The notes: a model not told the origin generated them from the letters alone. Numbered from the stretch's first letter, positions 1-10,852 are shown. The stretch is 31,854 nucleotides of DNA from Pleurostoma richardsiae (GCA_030052745.1 JANBVO010000098.1:1-31854), one strand, 5' to 3'. Numbers and translations: made by a program.

Positions 1-412
1 GGGGGGGGGACCGACGCAGAATTGCTTCCACATGAATTTAAATTTCAAGGTTTGCATGGAATATATTCGGGGAAGTGAAATGTGAAAGCGTCTCTACTTC
101 CATCGCCGCCGGTACGTATTTCAATATGTTCCTGCCAGACCACCGGATCTGGGCTGGGCTGTAGGTGGTTAGCCGGCAACCCCTTCATAAGATAAACCGG
201 ACCAATGAGCGACGGCCCATACAGTCGCACAGTCCAGATAGGTACGGAGATACTTCTGAGGTACCTAGGTACAGAACCCGCAGACGAGGTCCCCCCCGAC
301 TGGGGTGTATCACGAATTTTCTTTCCCATCACCTTCTTGCGTCCTACAGTGCAGGTTCGCCTTGGTCATCTCACCGCCTGACAGACGTTGACTATTGTTC
401 TACGCTGATACA
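1..412. other. non-coding left edge / upstream region of the RRM gene
   Basis: I see no convincing coding region here. The window opens in a run of at least nine G. A palindromic TACCTAGGTA box lies near 260-272, the same motif that clusters elsewhere in the window. The end of this stretch should be promoter and 5' leader of the RRM gene; in the reading frame that leads into its start codon there is a TGA at 389-391 and no other ATG after it. Confidence 0.5.
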
Positions 413-1502
413 ATGTATGTTATATCCTATTTGGTGATTGTCTATGGGCCTAAACTGATGTGCGTTAAGGCATTCTTTACGACGGGCCGCTTTCCAATCC
501 GTATTCTCGCTTTCGCGCTCTGCCGGGACTCGATGTCAAGTAGCCTCGCTCGCAGCTCACTCTGGCCGAATAACCCAAGCTGGAAAGCCGTTTCCTGCCC
601 CATCAACCCGACTCTTCTCGCAAACCCTAGGCTCTTTCAATGATGCCGAGGGACGGAGCGACAAAACTTCTGCGGAGAAACCCATCAGCCCAGTCGACGA
701 GGCTGTCGCAACAGGTGGTGATGATGTCTCTAGGCCCGGCGACGTGCATTCCCTGAATGGAAACAATGGTATGAATGGCAGCCTCCATCCCAGTCAAGTG
801 CATCTGTTCTGCAGTGTCCTGCTCCATCAACGGGAGATTAAACAATGCTGACGAATGTCGCAGCCACTGGATCACAATTGAGGCCCGGCGAAACCCCATA
901 CGGCGTGTTCATCCGCAATATTGTGTTCGAGGCGAACGAGGATGACCTGCAGCTGATGTACGAAAAGTACGGCGAGATCACCAAGACAGTGATTGTTCGC
1001 GATGCTCGGGGCTTGAGCCGAGGGTAATTTCGCCCTGTGTCTATCTCCCGTTTCTAATGTCATAGTCTAGATTAACACTGCCTCTAGATATGGCTTCGTC
1101 TTCTTTAAGGATCAGGTCGGAATGAACACCGCCGCCGCGGAGACGAACGGCACTTTTTGGCACGGGAGACGGCTGCAGGTGGCCCCGCGTATCCGGACTG
1201 GTCGAAAGGCGCAAGGTCCTGAGCCGTCGGAACCCACCAGCTCGCTATATATCGGCAACATCCCATACGAGACCACAGATGCCGAGTTAAATCGCATCTT
1301 CCGAGAGCTTGACAACGTCACTGATGTCCGAGTTGCTGTCGACCGTACCACTGGCTGGCCGCGCGGTTTCGCACATGCAGACTTCTCCGATATTGACTCC
1401 GCTATCCGGGCTATGAAGAAACTTCGAGGCACAACTATCGGTGGACGGGAATTGCGCATCGATTATACCACGGACTACAAGACCCGCCGGCAGCAAAAGT
1501 GA
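413..1502 (+). CDS. two-RRM RNA-binding protein, probably mitochondrial
   Basis: Four exons: 413-414, 470-768, 864-1023 and 1088-1502, giving about 291 residues. Introns are 415-469 (GTATGT..AAG, branch CTGAT), 769-863 (branch GCTGAC) and 1024-1087. The first residues (MHSLRRAAFQSVFSLSRSAG) are rich in Arg, Ser and hydrophobics without acids, as in a mitochondrial targeting sequence. RRM1 (about 113-190) has RNP2-like VFIRNI and RNP1 RGYGFVFF, the latter formed only when intron 3 is removed, which confirms that junction. RRM2 (about 207-282) has LYIGNI and a weaker RNP1, RGFAHADF. The family binds single-stranded RNA; the specific target is unknown. The start codon model (AT|G across intron 1) is inference. 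It lies head-to-tail with PEX5 1.1 kb downstream. Confidence 0.8.
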
Positions 1503-2610
1503 GAGGATCGTAGAGTCAACCGGTTTCGGTCACGTCCACCGCCGCTGATAAAGCGTCCGGGCAGCTTAGCGGGGGCAGCCTGAACAGCTTGCTGCGAGAG
1601 TCTATGTCTCTTCTGCCATATATCTTATCCAACACGGAAGCGGCGCTGTTGCGCCAATGAAGGCTTGATGCACTTTGGAACTCATGCCAAAGGTGGCAGG
1701 CTGCACGCACGACTCTCTAAGAATGTATAGTAATGCTGTAAGGGTAAGCAGGGGGTTTCATTATCGGTGTACAATAGATATCATCACTTCCCACGAATTA
1801 TGGAATGGCCGAGTCCCGGAAAAGCCTCTGTTTCTTTTCCCGCAGGCGAAGTATGATCAAACATGGACAGTTCTATGCTTCCCAACACGGACATATATGA
1901 GTTTTCGAAGTCCACTTGTGGGCAAGTCGTGCCGCTAAGCTTCGATGGTCGGTCAGGATGAGCCACGATCCCCTTACATAGAAGACCCCCCAACTACATA
2001 GCCTCCAGTGCAAATATAAACTCTAGACCTCTCGTCAAAACGATGCTATTGCGCTATCACCGCATCAGTGACAGGTGTCTCTCCTAAAGGCCACGCTTTT
2101 GGGTGGGTTCTGTAGGATTAGACGCATGATTATTACCCAGATTGGCACGTCAACCTGGTACACTGGAGCGTACCTTCCTTGCCTTCTTGAAGCCACGTGC
2201 GGAACCGGACGAGCCTCGGCAAATGGAGGAACATCAACCGGATTTGATTATGTAAGGGCCGGCGTGGCGGCAAACACGCTTCATCGCAAGCCATAAAATC
2301 GGACTTGAAGCCACTATTACTTCTAGGCAGTGGTACTATGCGCAGTTTGCAAGAGCCAGTCCTTGCTTAAGACTTATTCCATCCAACTCGCGTCCTTTGC
2401 GAGCAAGTCACCCCCTGTGGCTTATTGTCGTTGCCGCCTCCTGCTGTTTCTCCACCTCCCAAGCAACTCCGCAGAGCGCCGGCAGCAGTGACGGCAACAA
2501 ACCAGTGATAGCATCCCTCATCGCCGCACCCTTGCGCATCCCACGCTCCTCTCGTTCCGCTGTCAGAATTTCTGTCTGTTCTGGGGCCGGGTGCACGGAT
2601 TTTTGCAACG
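1503..2610. other. intergenic region, PEX5 upstream
   Basis: No supported gene: the open frames here have no recognisable content and no matching splice sites. It contains the 3' side of the RRM gene and the promoter of PEX5, including a CACGTG box at 2194-2199 and a CCTCGG box at 2214-2219. Confidence 0.5.
2214..2219 (+). promoter_or_regulatory. CCTCGG box, candidate FarA/FarB site
   Basis: CCTCGG lies about 390 nt before the PEX5 start codon. In Aspergillus the zinc-cluster regulators FarA/FarB act on fatty-acid and peroxisomal genes through a CCTCGG core. A six-base word is expected often by chance, so this is only suggestive. Confidence 0.25.
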
Positions 2611-4637
2611 ATGTCGTTTCTTGCCGGAGCAGAGTGTTCCACCGCGGGCAACCCTCTCAGCCAGTTCTCGAAGCACGTCCAGGACGATAAGAGCTTGCAG
2701 CGAGACAAGTTCCTCAGTCGTGGCAGCAATGGATCCACGAGCATTAACACCTTCCGAGGTGCGGGAAGAAGTACCCCGCAAGACGAGGTTTGTCTGCACG
2801 TCTGTTTTGCCATGCGCTCGCTTCTTCCTTGGCAGGTGTGTGTCTTTTACTGACCGAGACCACTTGCAATATCCAGGTGATGAACAATTTCTTGCATCAG
2901 TCTCCGGGGATGCCAGAGACTGCGCTTGATCAGGGATTACGTGCGAGCCGGCCGCCCATAGACTTCTCCCATGGTGTCCACCTTCGAGCTCAAACTATGT
3001 CGCCGTCCTGGGATGCACAGCCCTCCATGGAGCCTTTATTTCAAGCGAGGATGGCACCAGGTTTCAGCTCCGACGAGTTTGTCAAGTTCCAGGCAGCGCA
3101 ATCATCGACCTCGAGGTCAACTCCCGGGGTCACAAACGCTCAGGTGGCTAACCCAAACCAACGACCGGTCCTGGGTATGGGACGTTTGGGCTCGCATCCA
3201 GGATACGGAATGATGGGCGGGCCACTTCCTATGTACCACGGTCAATCCTTCCATGACCAGCCGCAGCACGTACAGCATGCAGAACGACATGCAGATGCGA
3301 AGGGCAAGGGCAAGGTGGTCGAACTGGACGAGCAAAATTGGGAACAGGAGTTCGCACAGATTGAGCTGCAGGATCAGCAAGCACAACACGACGAAAATCT
3401 AGCCATGGAAGACGGGCTTAACAAGATGGACGAGAACGTGATGGAATCAGAGACGGGCTTCGGCGATTTCGAATCAATATGGCGAGGCATCCAGGAGCAA
3501 GAACAGTCCATGCGCACAGCTACAGGGGACAGCCCTGAGCTCAGACCATGGGCTGACGATTTCGATACGTGGGCACCCGGAAGTAGCCGCATGGGTGCCG
3601 ACCCGCCAATTGAGGAATACTTATTCGAGGAGGAGAATATCTTCAAAGATCAGCCGAATCCTTTCGATGAAGGCGTACGAATAATGGCTGAGGGGGGCAA
3701 TCTCTCGCTCGCTGCCCTCGCTTTTGAAGCTGCCGTTCAGAAGGACCCACGGCACGTCGAAGCTTGGGTGTACCTGGGTTCGGCTCAGGCTCAGAATGAG
3801 AAGGAGGAGGCGGCTTTGCGTGCGCTCGAGCATGCCTTGAAGCTCGATCCAAACAACCTTACTGCTCTCATGGGCTTGGCTGTGTCCTACATTAACGAGG
3901 GCTATGACAGCACCGCATACCGGACGCTTGAGCGGTGGCTCTCTGCTAAATATCCCCAAATAATTGCACCTTCAGATCTGTCGGCGGCAGCAGAACTAGG
4001 CTTCACCGACCGAGCTCAGCTCCATGAGAAGGTCACCAGCGTCTTTATTAAGGCCGCCCAACTCTCCCCAGATGGTGAGCATATGGATCCCGACGTGCAG
4101 GTTGGCCTCGGCGTTCTCTTCTATGGTGCCGAAGACTACGACAAGGCTGTCGACTGCTTTTCAGCAGCGCTGGCCTCTTCGGAACTTGGTGCCTCCAATC
4201 AGCGCTCTCAGATTCACCTTCTCTGGAACCGACTGGGGGCGACACTGGCGAATAGTGGCCGCAGCGAGGAAGCCATCGCAGCGTATGAGAAGGCCTTAGC
4301 TCTGAATCCGAATTTCGTGCGCGCGCGATACAACCTAGGTGTGAGCTGCATGAACATCGGATGCCATGCGGAAGCGGCGGGCCATCTGCTCAGTGCGCTG
4401 GAAATGCACAAGAGCGTGGAGAAGAGTGGCCGCGAGAGAGCCAGAGAGATACTAAGCAGCACAGGCGATGGACATGTGTCGGACGAACACCTCAACCGCA
4501 TGACGACGCAGAATCGGAGCACGACACTTTACGACACGCTGCGCCGTGTGTTCACACTGATGGGTCGGCGCGACCTTAGCGAGAAGGTCGTGGTTGGTAT
4601 GGACCCAAATTCATTCCGGAGCGAGTTTGAGTTCTAG
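2611..4637 (+). CDS. PEX5: peroxisomal targeting signal 1 receptor PEX5
   Basis: Two exons, 2611-2787 and 2877-4637; intron 2788-2876 has GTTTGT, an ACTGAC branch and a CAG end. About 645 residues, normal for filamentous fungi. PEX5 binds C-terminal SKL-type signals in the cytosol and delivers cargo to the PEX13/PEX14 docking complex. The N-terminus MSFLAGAECSTAGNPL carries the conserved cysteine (residue 9) used for monoubiquitin-dependent recycling. Tryptophan motifs for PEX14 follow: WEQEF at about 214, then W residues near 261, 284 and 291. From about 325 onward come TPR repeats (for example AWVYLGSAQAQNEKEEAALR and ARYNLGVSCMNIGCHAEAAG) that form the cargo pocket. An ATG at 2790 opens the same frame, but it lies inside the intron and would lose the cysteine region. 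Confidence 0.95.
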
Positions 4638-5749
4638 GATAAGAAGAGTCATTCTGCACTCCAAGGAGTCGGCTACGATGGCCATACTAGCGAAGCCGTG
4701 TTTCAGGAACGGCCTCTATCGATTCCTCATCGCTTACGTGATGATAACAGAAACCATGGCCGTTATCTCCGCGACACGTTAAGGATACTCGGGATCAGCT
4801 AGGGACCCCTTCAGTCCTCGCGGGTAGCGAGATGGCATAGGATCGGCTGCCACCGGACCCTTGAGGCCAGACTTGAAGAGTGGCATAAATCAGTCTCAAC
4901 AGATGTCGGCGCGCCGCCGGGTCGGTATGGACAGGCGAATGCTTGGAAATTGAAAGTTGAAATAGAGCTGCGCGGCACCAAGTCAGAGGTGTATGTCTGC
5001 AATAGTCCTATGCAAGGATATCTAGTGGAAGGCTTGGCTCCAGATCATGCCGTACGGTTGCTCAGATGTGTGGGCTTCAGGACTACACGCGCAAAGAGAT
5101 TTGTGCTATTCCATGAAGTCACCAATCACTACTTATCCCTCGTTGAGTCCAGTCTATTCCCCCGTTCCTACTCGGCGTCCAAGGCAAAGAGAGGGGGGGG
5201 GGGGGGGTTATAGTATCGATCCGAAGGTGCGGAGAGGAAGTTGCCGGAAACGCACGCCCCCTTTCGGCCCGCGGTGTTACTGCGTTGCTCAACAATACTT
5301 CAGTGAAGTGTTTGGGCTTGGATGCTTATAGCCCAAGACAGTTTTCGAGCTGTTATTAACCGATCGATGCCTTACCGGTGCTAGAGACGAGTGAGCTGCG
5401 TACCTAGTATAACAGAGCGTTGTTTGTCCACGTCGAGTCGGCTCCCTATCTTTTTAATCAACGCTCCAGTCCATACATGAATCAGACGGCAGCCATTCGG
5501 GGATTCGACTACACTCGAAGTAAATCCCTAATTTATCTGTGTCTCCTCAAATCAAGTCCAGTTTCCGACCAGTGATGGGCCAAGGTGCCTTCCGTCTATC
5601 AGCTAAGGGTGTCTTTCAACTTGCCAAGCTTGATTTCATTCCATACGCATCGCTGATCCTAGAAGTCTTGCGTCCGCACGCCTCTGTATCGAGCGAGATC
5701 TTTGCCCCTGGACTTAATGAGGTTGGTAGGTACCTGGCTAGACATGACG
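4638..5749. other. intergenic region between convergent PEX5 and REX1
   Basis: This is the shared 3' side of two convergent genes. I find no coding exon, tRNA or rRNA in it. Its only marked feature is a 15-base G run at 5193-5207. Confidence 0.5.
5193..5207 (+). repeat. poly-G tract (15 G)
   Basis: Uninterrupted run of 15 G following GAGA. Similar homopolymers occur at 1-9 (G) and 13269-13279 (C). Length may be affected by sequencing error. Confidence 0.85.
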
Positions 5750-7945
5750 CTACTTAACGGTGATGAACCCTATGCCGTTCCGGGCTTGTCGGACTGCCTG
5801 TTTCAATGCCTGCTCCTCGACATCTGTCCACCTGACACTGAGCTCATCCCACTTCTTGCCTGGGGTATTGTATTCTCTCTTCCACTGCTGGTGCATCGTT
5901 TGCAATCGGCTCATCTCCCGCGGATCCCCGCTACCACTGAAAACGATAAAGCCTGTGCACGGAGGCAATGCGTCATAGACGCGCTTGAGACGCTGAGCTA
6001 AGGCGGCGAGAGACTTCTCGAGCGTTGACTTCTCGACAACTGGTAAGTGGGGGTGACGTGGCAGGCCGTCCTTCTTGCCCTCTTCGGCGCCGTAAGTAAC
6101 AGCAACTGATGCCTCAGTATTGCGGGCCAGAGCCGGCAAGTCTTTCAAGGCCGGGGGTCCCGGAGCATCGGCTGCATCCAACCTGTTGCGGTTCCACCAG
6201 CCCTGAAGAGCCTCAAGCTCTCTCATGCGAGCCCATACGAAATCAACACCGCCGCCTTTGACGACCAACCCATCATGATCGCCGTGGACAGCGCGGATTA
6301 TGCCGCTCTCAACATCCGCGTCGCTCTTGCACTTGTCTAGGACCACTGTGGCAAGGCCGCAAGAGTTTCGGCTGGCATCGCCCCAGTCTACTGCTGCAGT
6401 CGATTTGCCAGTCGCAACGCCACCTCTGGCATCCCGACCGGATTGAGCACTGTATGCTGTGCCAGCACGTCCGAGCCGCTTGAAAAGGTTCTCGCCCGAT
6501 GCCTCCCCAGCAGCCCAAGATTTACCCTTCTCACACTTCTTCTTCACGAGGTCCAGGCAGGTCCTGGCGTCCTCGATACTGTTGTGGCCCAGGCTGGCGC
6601 CATGACCAGCTTGGATCTCGCGGCCAAGGTATTTCTGCGCAAGCCACTTCAGCGCATGCTTGAACGGAGGTCCTCTTGGGTGCGGAAATAGGACTGAAGT
6701 GTCAACTATGAAGGGGTGTGTCAGCTGCAGCGCCCTAAGGTCCGAGTCGAGAGAGTGGCCAATGAGAATCGTGCGAGGCGTGATGAGAGAAAGTAGGCGG
6801 TCCTGTATGTCTCTTAGGGACGTGGTAACAGGATCAAGCATCTCCTTAGTAATGCCTGAAAACCTGGTGACGTAGTCAATGATCTGCTTGTCGGGTTTGA
6901 CAAGCTCGTCGAGAATGACGGCGCCGTCCCACGCAAGAATGCTAATTCTCGTGAGGGAGAACTCCTTCTCTCCTGTCATACACATCTCGCAATCCACCGC
7001 GAGGACATCACGGCCAGCAGTGATGCTACCGCTCTCAACCTCCTTCTCGGGCACAGCCCCATCTTCAAGCCTGCCGACTCTTGTGTGTACCCAGCCTTCT
7101 TGGCTTTCGATGGCATGACAATGCCCTGCGTCGCTGGTCATGGCTGGGTGGATAGAGAAGCCGTTCTGGATGAAGTCCTCAGGGCTGAGCAGGAACTCTG
7201 TCACCGGCGTGCGGACGTCGTTCCAACCTTGAGGATCTCGAACCAGCCTGGGTCCTCTCCGACCCTTGTGCTCTGACGCTTTCGGAAGGGGTGCAGTCAA
7301 GAAGGTCGTTATTGGAGAGTGCACCCGGGGGTTGGTCTTCTCCTCCCCCCCGGCTCTCACCGGCCACAGATGCTGGAACATGCGCGCAAAAGGCTTCAAG
7401 GCGTCCGGGAGCCGTTCCTCGTGTAGTGAGCGCGGATAGAAGTCATCAGGTGAAGTTACTGTACGCTCAGTTGCTTGGCTCCCACCATCTTTCGGCGCAT
7501 AGTCATTATAATGTGCATAATCCACGTCGTGCCTGAACATAGCTTCCTCCAGTCCTGGCACGAGTATCGTCACAAATTTCCTAAACTGCGGACGGTTGCG
7601 TATAGACACCCACGACGGCGCAGTCCCGTCGGCCAGAACGTACAGAACCAAATCACGCAGGTGACTGACTTGGATCTTTGACTGGAGCCTTGATTGAAGG
7701 GAGAAGGTGACGGCCGGGTAATTAGAAGAGTCAGCTTTGGGGATCTTTTTGGCCTTCTTTTTCGGTCGACGCTGCACGACCTCCCACTCCAGGCCCTCAC
7801 CGTCATCGCAGGAGTTAGTGCGCTTGACTCCTGTAGTCCCGGGTGACTCAGTAGATGAGGTTAAACCAGCTGGCGTGGAGGGCATCATATCAAACGCCGG
7901 AGCCTCACACAAGGCTCCTTCATTCGTCCTGATATGCGACATCAT
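5750..7945 (-). CDS. REX1: RNA exonuclease of the REX1 / RNase H70 type (DEDDh)
   Basis: Single exon of 731 residues on the minus strand, starting MMSH. The family trims 3' ends of 5S rRNA, tRNA and other structured RNAs in the nucleus. The DEDDh catalytic set is readable: D318 and E320 in VLAVDCEMC, D400 in GHSLDSDL, and H454 with D459 in GHNSIEDA. The surrounding LTRISILAWDG, FSGIT and FIVDTSVLF segments are typical of the Rex1 nuclease domain (about 312-472). A lysine-rich patch near residue 62 (PKKKAKKIPK) could be a nuclear signal. The conserved-looking stretch SWVSIRNRPQFRKFVTILVP (111-130) is shared with fungal REX1 proteins as I recall them. After the nuclease comes a long tail of unclear function. 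Another Rex family member cannot be fully excluded. Confidence 0.85.
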   Translation of the reverse strand: MMSHIRTNEGALCEAPAFDMMPSTPAGLTSSTESPGTTGVKRTNSCDDGEGLEWEVVQRRPKKKAKKIPKADSSNYPAVTFSLQSRLQSKIQVSHLRDLVLYVLADGTAPSWVSIRNRPQFRKFVTILVPGLEEAMFRHDVDYAHYNDYAPKDGGSQATERTVTSPDDFYPRSLHEERLPDALKPFARMFQHLWPVRAGGEEKTNPRVHSPITTFLTAPLPKASEHKGRRGPRLVRDPQGWNDVRTPVTEFLLSPEDFIQNGFSIHPAMTSDAGHCHAIESQEGWVHTRVGRLEDGAVPEKEVESGSITAGRDVLAVDCEMCMTGEKEFSLTRISILAWDGAVILDELVKPDKQIIDYVTRFSGITKEMLDPVTTSLRDIQDRLLSLITPRTILIGHSLDSDLRALQLTHPFIVDTSVLFPHPRGPPFKHALKWLAQKYLGREIQAGHGASLGHNSIEDARTCLDLVKKKCEKGKSWAAGEASGENLFKRLGRAGTAYSAQSGRDARGGVATGKSTAAVDWGDASRNSCGLATVVLDKCKSDADVESGIIRAVHGDHDGLVVKGGGVDFVWARMRELEALQGWWNRNRLDAADAPGPPALKDLPALARNTEASVAVTYGAEEGKKDGLPRHPHLPVVEKSTLEKSLAALAQRLKRVYDALPPCTGFIVFSGSGDPREMSRLQTMHQQWKREYNTPGKKWDELSVRWTDVEEQALKQAVRQARNGIGFITVK

Positions 7946-9166
7946 CTGAGGACGTCGTGACGGCTGCAGTCGTTATCCTGCTGGTGTTTCCTGGTCTTGA
8001 GGCCTGTACCGGTGCATCATCCGTGTGATGAGAAAGGCAGGCCGGACGAGTATTAGCAAGCGAGTGTGCGGACGGTATGTGGCGAGGCCCGTGAGGCTGA
8101 AATTTACCCAGGCAATTAAATGTTCCCAGAGGTTTTCTGGTCCAGGAAACTCAACTACCACGCATTCCTTGTGGGTCCTCTACCAGCCGAGTACCTAATG
8201 TACCTAGATGGGCGTCGGGAGAGTCTACCTAGGTACCTTCCTAGGTATTTAGGTAAGGTAGGTACCCGACCAATAAATAAGGTGGTCACCTACTCCACTA
8301 GCGCCTTAGTGGTGCCCAGCTGCTGACTACGTAAGGTACCTTAGGTACCTAGCAACCTGGGCACCAGAGCTTGCGGAGTAGGTTACCTACCTACCCACCT
8401 AGGTAGGTACCTACCATTAACTAGGTACCTTACCTTCCCTTACCTTAAGGTACCTATCTATGTCATACTCACAGTCAGGTTCTGGAGTACGTAGTAATTA
8501 ATTAGGCACTCCCGAAGTCCATGTTAACAAGGGTAGTCTCACCTTCTTGAATCCCTATTCACACGCACTACCAAAATTTACACACGTACTTGCCCCCTCC
8601 CCTGTCCCCGGGATACCATTACATAGTACTCCGTAAACTTGAAAAAGAAACACTCAACCCTTGCCGTCTTGTTCCTCGCCGTTCTCGCCTGCCCTTGGTC
8701 TTCTGAAAATTGGCCACTTAAGGTCAAAGATAAAGTAGGAAGCTGGTAGGAGTGGGTGCATTACTGTATCGAAAGATTGAGGGTGGATATTATTTCAAAT
8801 ATATGATTAGTCAGAGATCTGCTCGCCTTCACTCATTCACCTCTGTGGCCGATCTGAGTGAGGTACGTTCAGGCGCAGTCGCTGCCCTCAGCTGTCGTGG
8901 CCTGCGTAGGTACAACATTCCCTTCCCACGCCTGGCATGTGTATACGGATATTGGTCAGAATACGCCTGTCTTGCCCAATCCATAGAGGCTGCTTTTCGG
9001 TCTGTCGCAATAGAGACTTGCAACTATTTCGCCGGTCTGGATTTCCGGTGGTCTCTGCTCGATTGGCGTGTTACATGATCAACCTTATTCTGGTAGTTTG
9101 TTCATATTCACGGAAATCGGATCGCAGCCGTTCGCGTCTTACTCTCTGATTACGTTCTTCTCGGCC
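7946..9166. other. divergent promoter region between REX1 and the Mis18-like gene
   Basis: No gene can be supported. The stretch carries the dense TACCTAGGTA-type repeat cluster described separately, then unremarkable sequence up to the ATG at 9167. The first ATG in the Mis18-like frame is 9167; the upstream extension of that frame has only a GTG at 9068. Confidence 0.5.
8186..8457. repeat. cluster of palindromic TACCTAGGTA / GGTACC boxes
   Basis: Many overlapping copies of CCTAGG, GGTACC and TACCT/AGGTA fill the segment, notably around 8227-8265, 8331-8351, 8379-8414 and 8421-8457. The same words recur at 260-272 and 17319-17514. This is degenerate and palindromic rather than a strict tandem array. 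It lies only between genes. Confidence 0.75.
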
Positions 9167-10783
9167 ATGGAGCGCATCCGCTGCTGCTGTAAGCACTGCG
9201 GTTTCAATCTCGGTGAGCTCCTGAATACGTGGACGCAGATAGGCAAGAGCTACTACAGTCCTGTTCTCGATCCGCATGTCCCTCTCAAGGTCCTTGTCCA
9301 CGGCGAAGTCAGGACCGGCGACAAGCAAACGCTGGTAGGCGAATGGTAGGCTGAGCACCATCATTCAGTGCAGGGCGCTCGAAGCGCAGGCTGATACCAT
9401 ATCTACATGTTAGCGACCTCCAAGACATCGCATGTGCCTCCTGCTATGCCATCGTGGGCTTACAATGCATTCGCACCCCACTCAACCACGTCCTGGCCGA
9501 GTGCGTCACCTTTGACTGCCAGTGAGTTGCTCCCCAGCTGACAGGTGTCCAGAGACCAAGTCCTGCTCCGTTTCACTTCCGTCACGTTCTCAACCGGCGA
9601 AGACGGCGTCAGTGCAGATTTGAATATAAGACGATCACTTCAGCTGCGAGAACCGGGAAAGTCCGCCCGGACCTCACTGAGCAGTCCTCCACTATCCTGT
9701 CACACTACCTCGACTCAAGTCCCGCCCTCGGGCTGCGCAGACCACCCAGGTGACGACTTAGATCATCCAGAGATCTTGCAAATCCAAGCGGACCTAGACG
9801 TACACAGAGAAGATATCAGTCGCCTTGACAGCGCGGGCTATCAGGTCGTCGCCGCATTTAACAGTGCAGTCAGTCGAATCGAAGGTGAAGTTCAAAATCT
9901 CGCGGAAGCCCTACAGAGCGTCAGGCGCGATTTGGATGGCAATCACGATGACCTGATCTCCCTGAAGACCGACGTCAGAGATGTCAGGCGAACCGCCGAG
10001 GATTCTAGCAGCTTTTCTCGTCTAGAGAGTCATATCGCTTCCGTCGCCGAGGCTGTTTCTGCCGGTAAGAGGGATGCGAACGCTGTGTCTTCTCGGTTTC
10101 GGAAGGACCTCGCAGACTTGAAATCCGAGCTTCTGCAAGCTAAGCAGGACATCGCCGATCTCAAGTCAGTTATCAGTAACGGCTTCTCGAGCACACAGGA
10201 GGTTGCACGCGAGGTCAGAGCCCTCCGTGGGGATATCTCTGTTTTTAAAAAAGAACGAGAACAAGACAGGGTGAAGCAATCAGGAACCGCGAACATGGCC
10301 TTCCCATCGAGAGAGTTAGACATTCTCACTAGCAACATCGCCAAGATTGGTAACCGAGCCAGCCAGGTTGAGACACTTCAGATGGAATTTGAGATTCTCA
10401 AAGGTCGTATAGAACGGATGGAAGTCCCGGGGACAAACATCGCGTTCCACGAAGCGCCACAGTTAGATGCCAGAGCGGATGAAGAGCATATCCATGCGCG
10501 AGCGTTCATTGCGGAGGAGAGGGACTCGTGCCCGTCCAGCATAGAGAGTTCGCCTCTGTCACCAAAGCAGAAGAGATCGGCACATTCATTACAGGACACG
10601 GAGTGTACTTCGGTACACAGGGCGGGCACGGTGTCTAAGTCCGCTACCAACTCTACCCTCCCAATGATAGTGGTAGAGCCCGGCAACAAGAAGGCTCGCT
10701 TGACCAGGAGCACTGTGGTGGACAGACGGTCCCAAAGGCGAGTCTCAAAGAAATCACTGGCGGACAGGAATGTCGGTGTTTGA
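9167..10783 (+). CDS. Yippee/Mis18-domain protein with long coiled coil (Mis18-like)
   Basis: Model with three exons: 9167-9345, 9414-9500, 9553-10783, about 498 residues. Introns are 9346-9413 (branch GCTGAT, end TTAG) and 9501-9552 (GTGCGT, branch GCTGAC, CAG). Removing them joins two zinc-ligand pairs in one domain: C8-x2-C11 in CCCKHCGFNLG and C67-x2-C70 in DIACASCYAIVGLQCIRTPL. That layout, with the G-L-x(3-4)-TP pattern after the second pair, is the Yippee/Mis18 fold. Mis18 proteins help load the centromeric histone CENP-A. Residues about 165-380 are heptad-rich coiled coil; the C-terminal tail is basic (KKARLTR, RRSQRRVSKK). The first intron donor (GTAGGC) is weak. The ATG has a good context (GCCATGG). 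The gene is convergent with the SET-MYND gene, 69 bp apart. It could be another Yippee-domain protein rather than true Mis18. Confidence 0.65.
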
Positions 10784-10852
10784 TTTCGGAAAAGAAGACA
10801 CCATGTCGCGGGACAGGTGGAGAGCATCACCTGCGCTACTACCGCAAGAGCC

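Noticed and set aside
2790-2876. ATG at 2790 as start of PEX5 (615-residue frame)
   Set aside because: It lies inside the intron; the exon at 2611-2787 encodes the conserved PEX5 N-terminus with its cysteine and joins with good splice signals.
4638-5749. tRNA or 5S rRNA gene between PEX5 and REX1
   Set aside because: No A-box/B-box pair or cloverleaf could be recognised by eye.
9407-9617. Alternative first exon 9407-9521 joined to 9618 for the coiled-coil gene
   Set aside because: It is in frame and uses GTGAGT, but discards the CxxC motifs; the model 9167-9345/9414-9500/9553-10783 yields a coherent zinc domain with better branch points.
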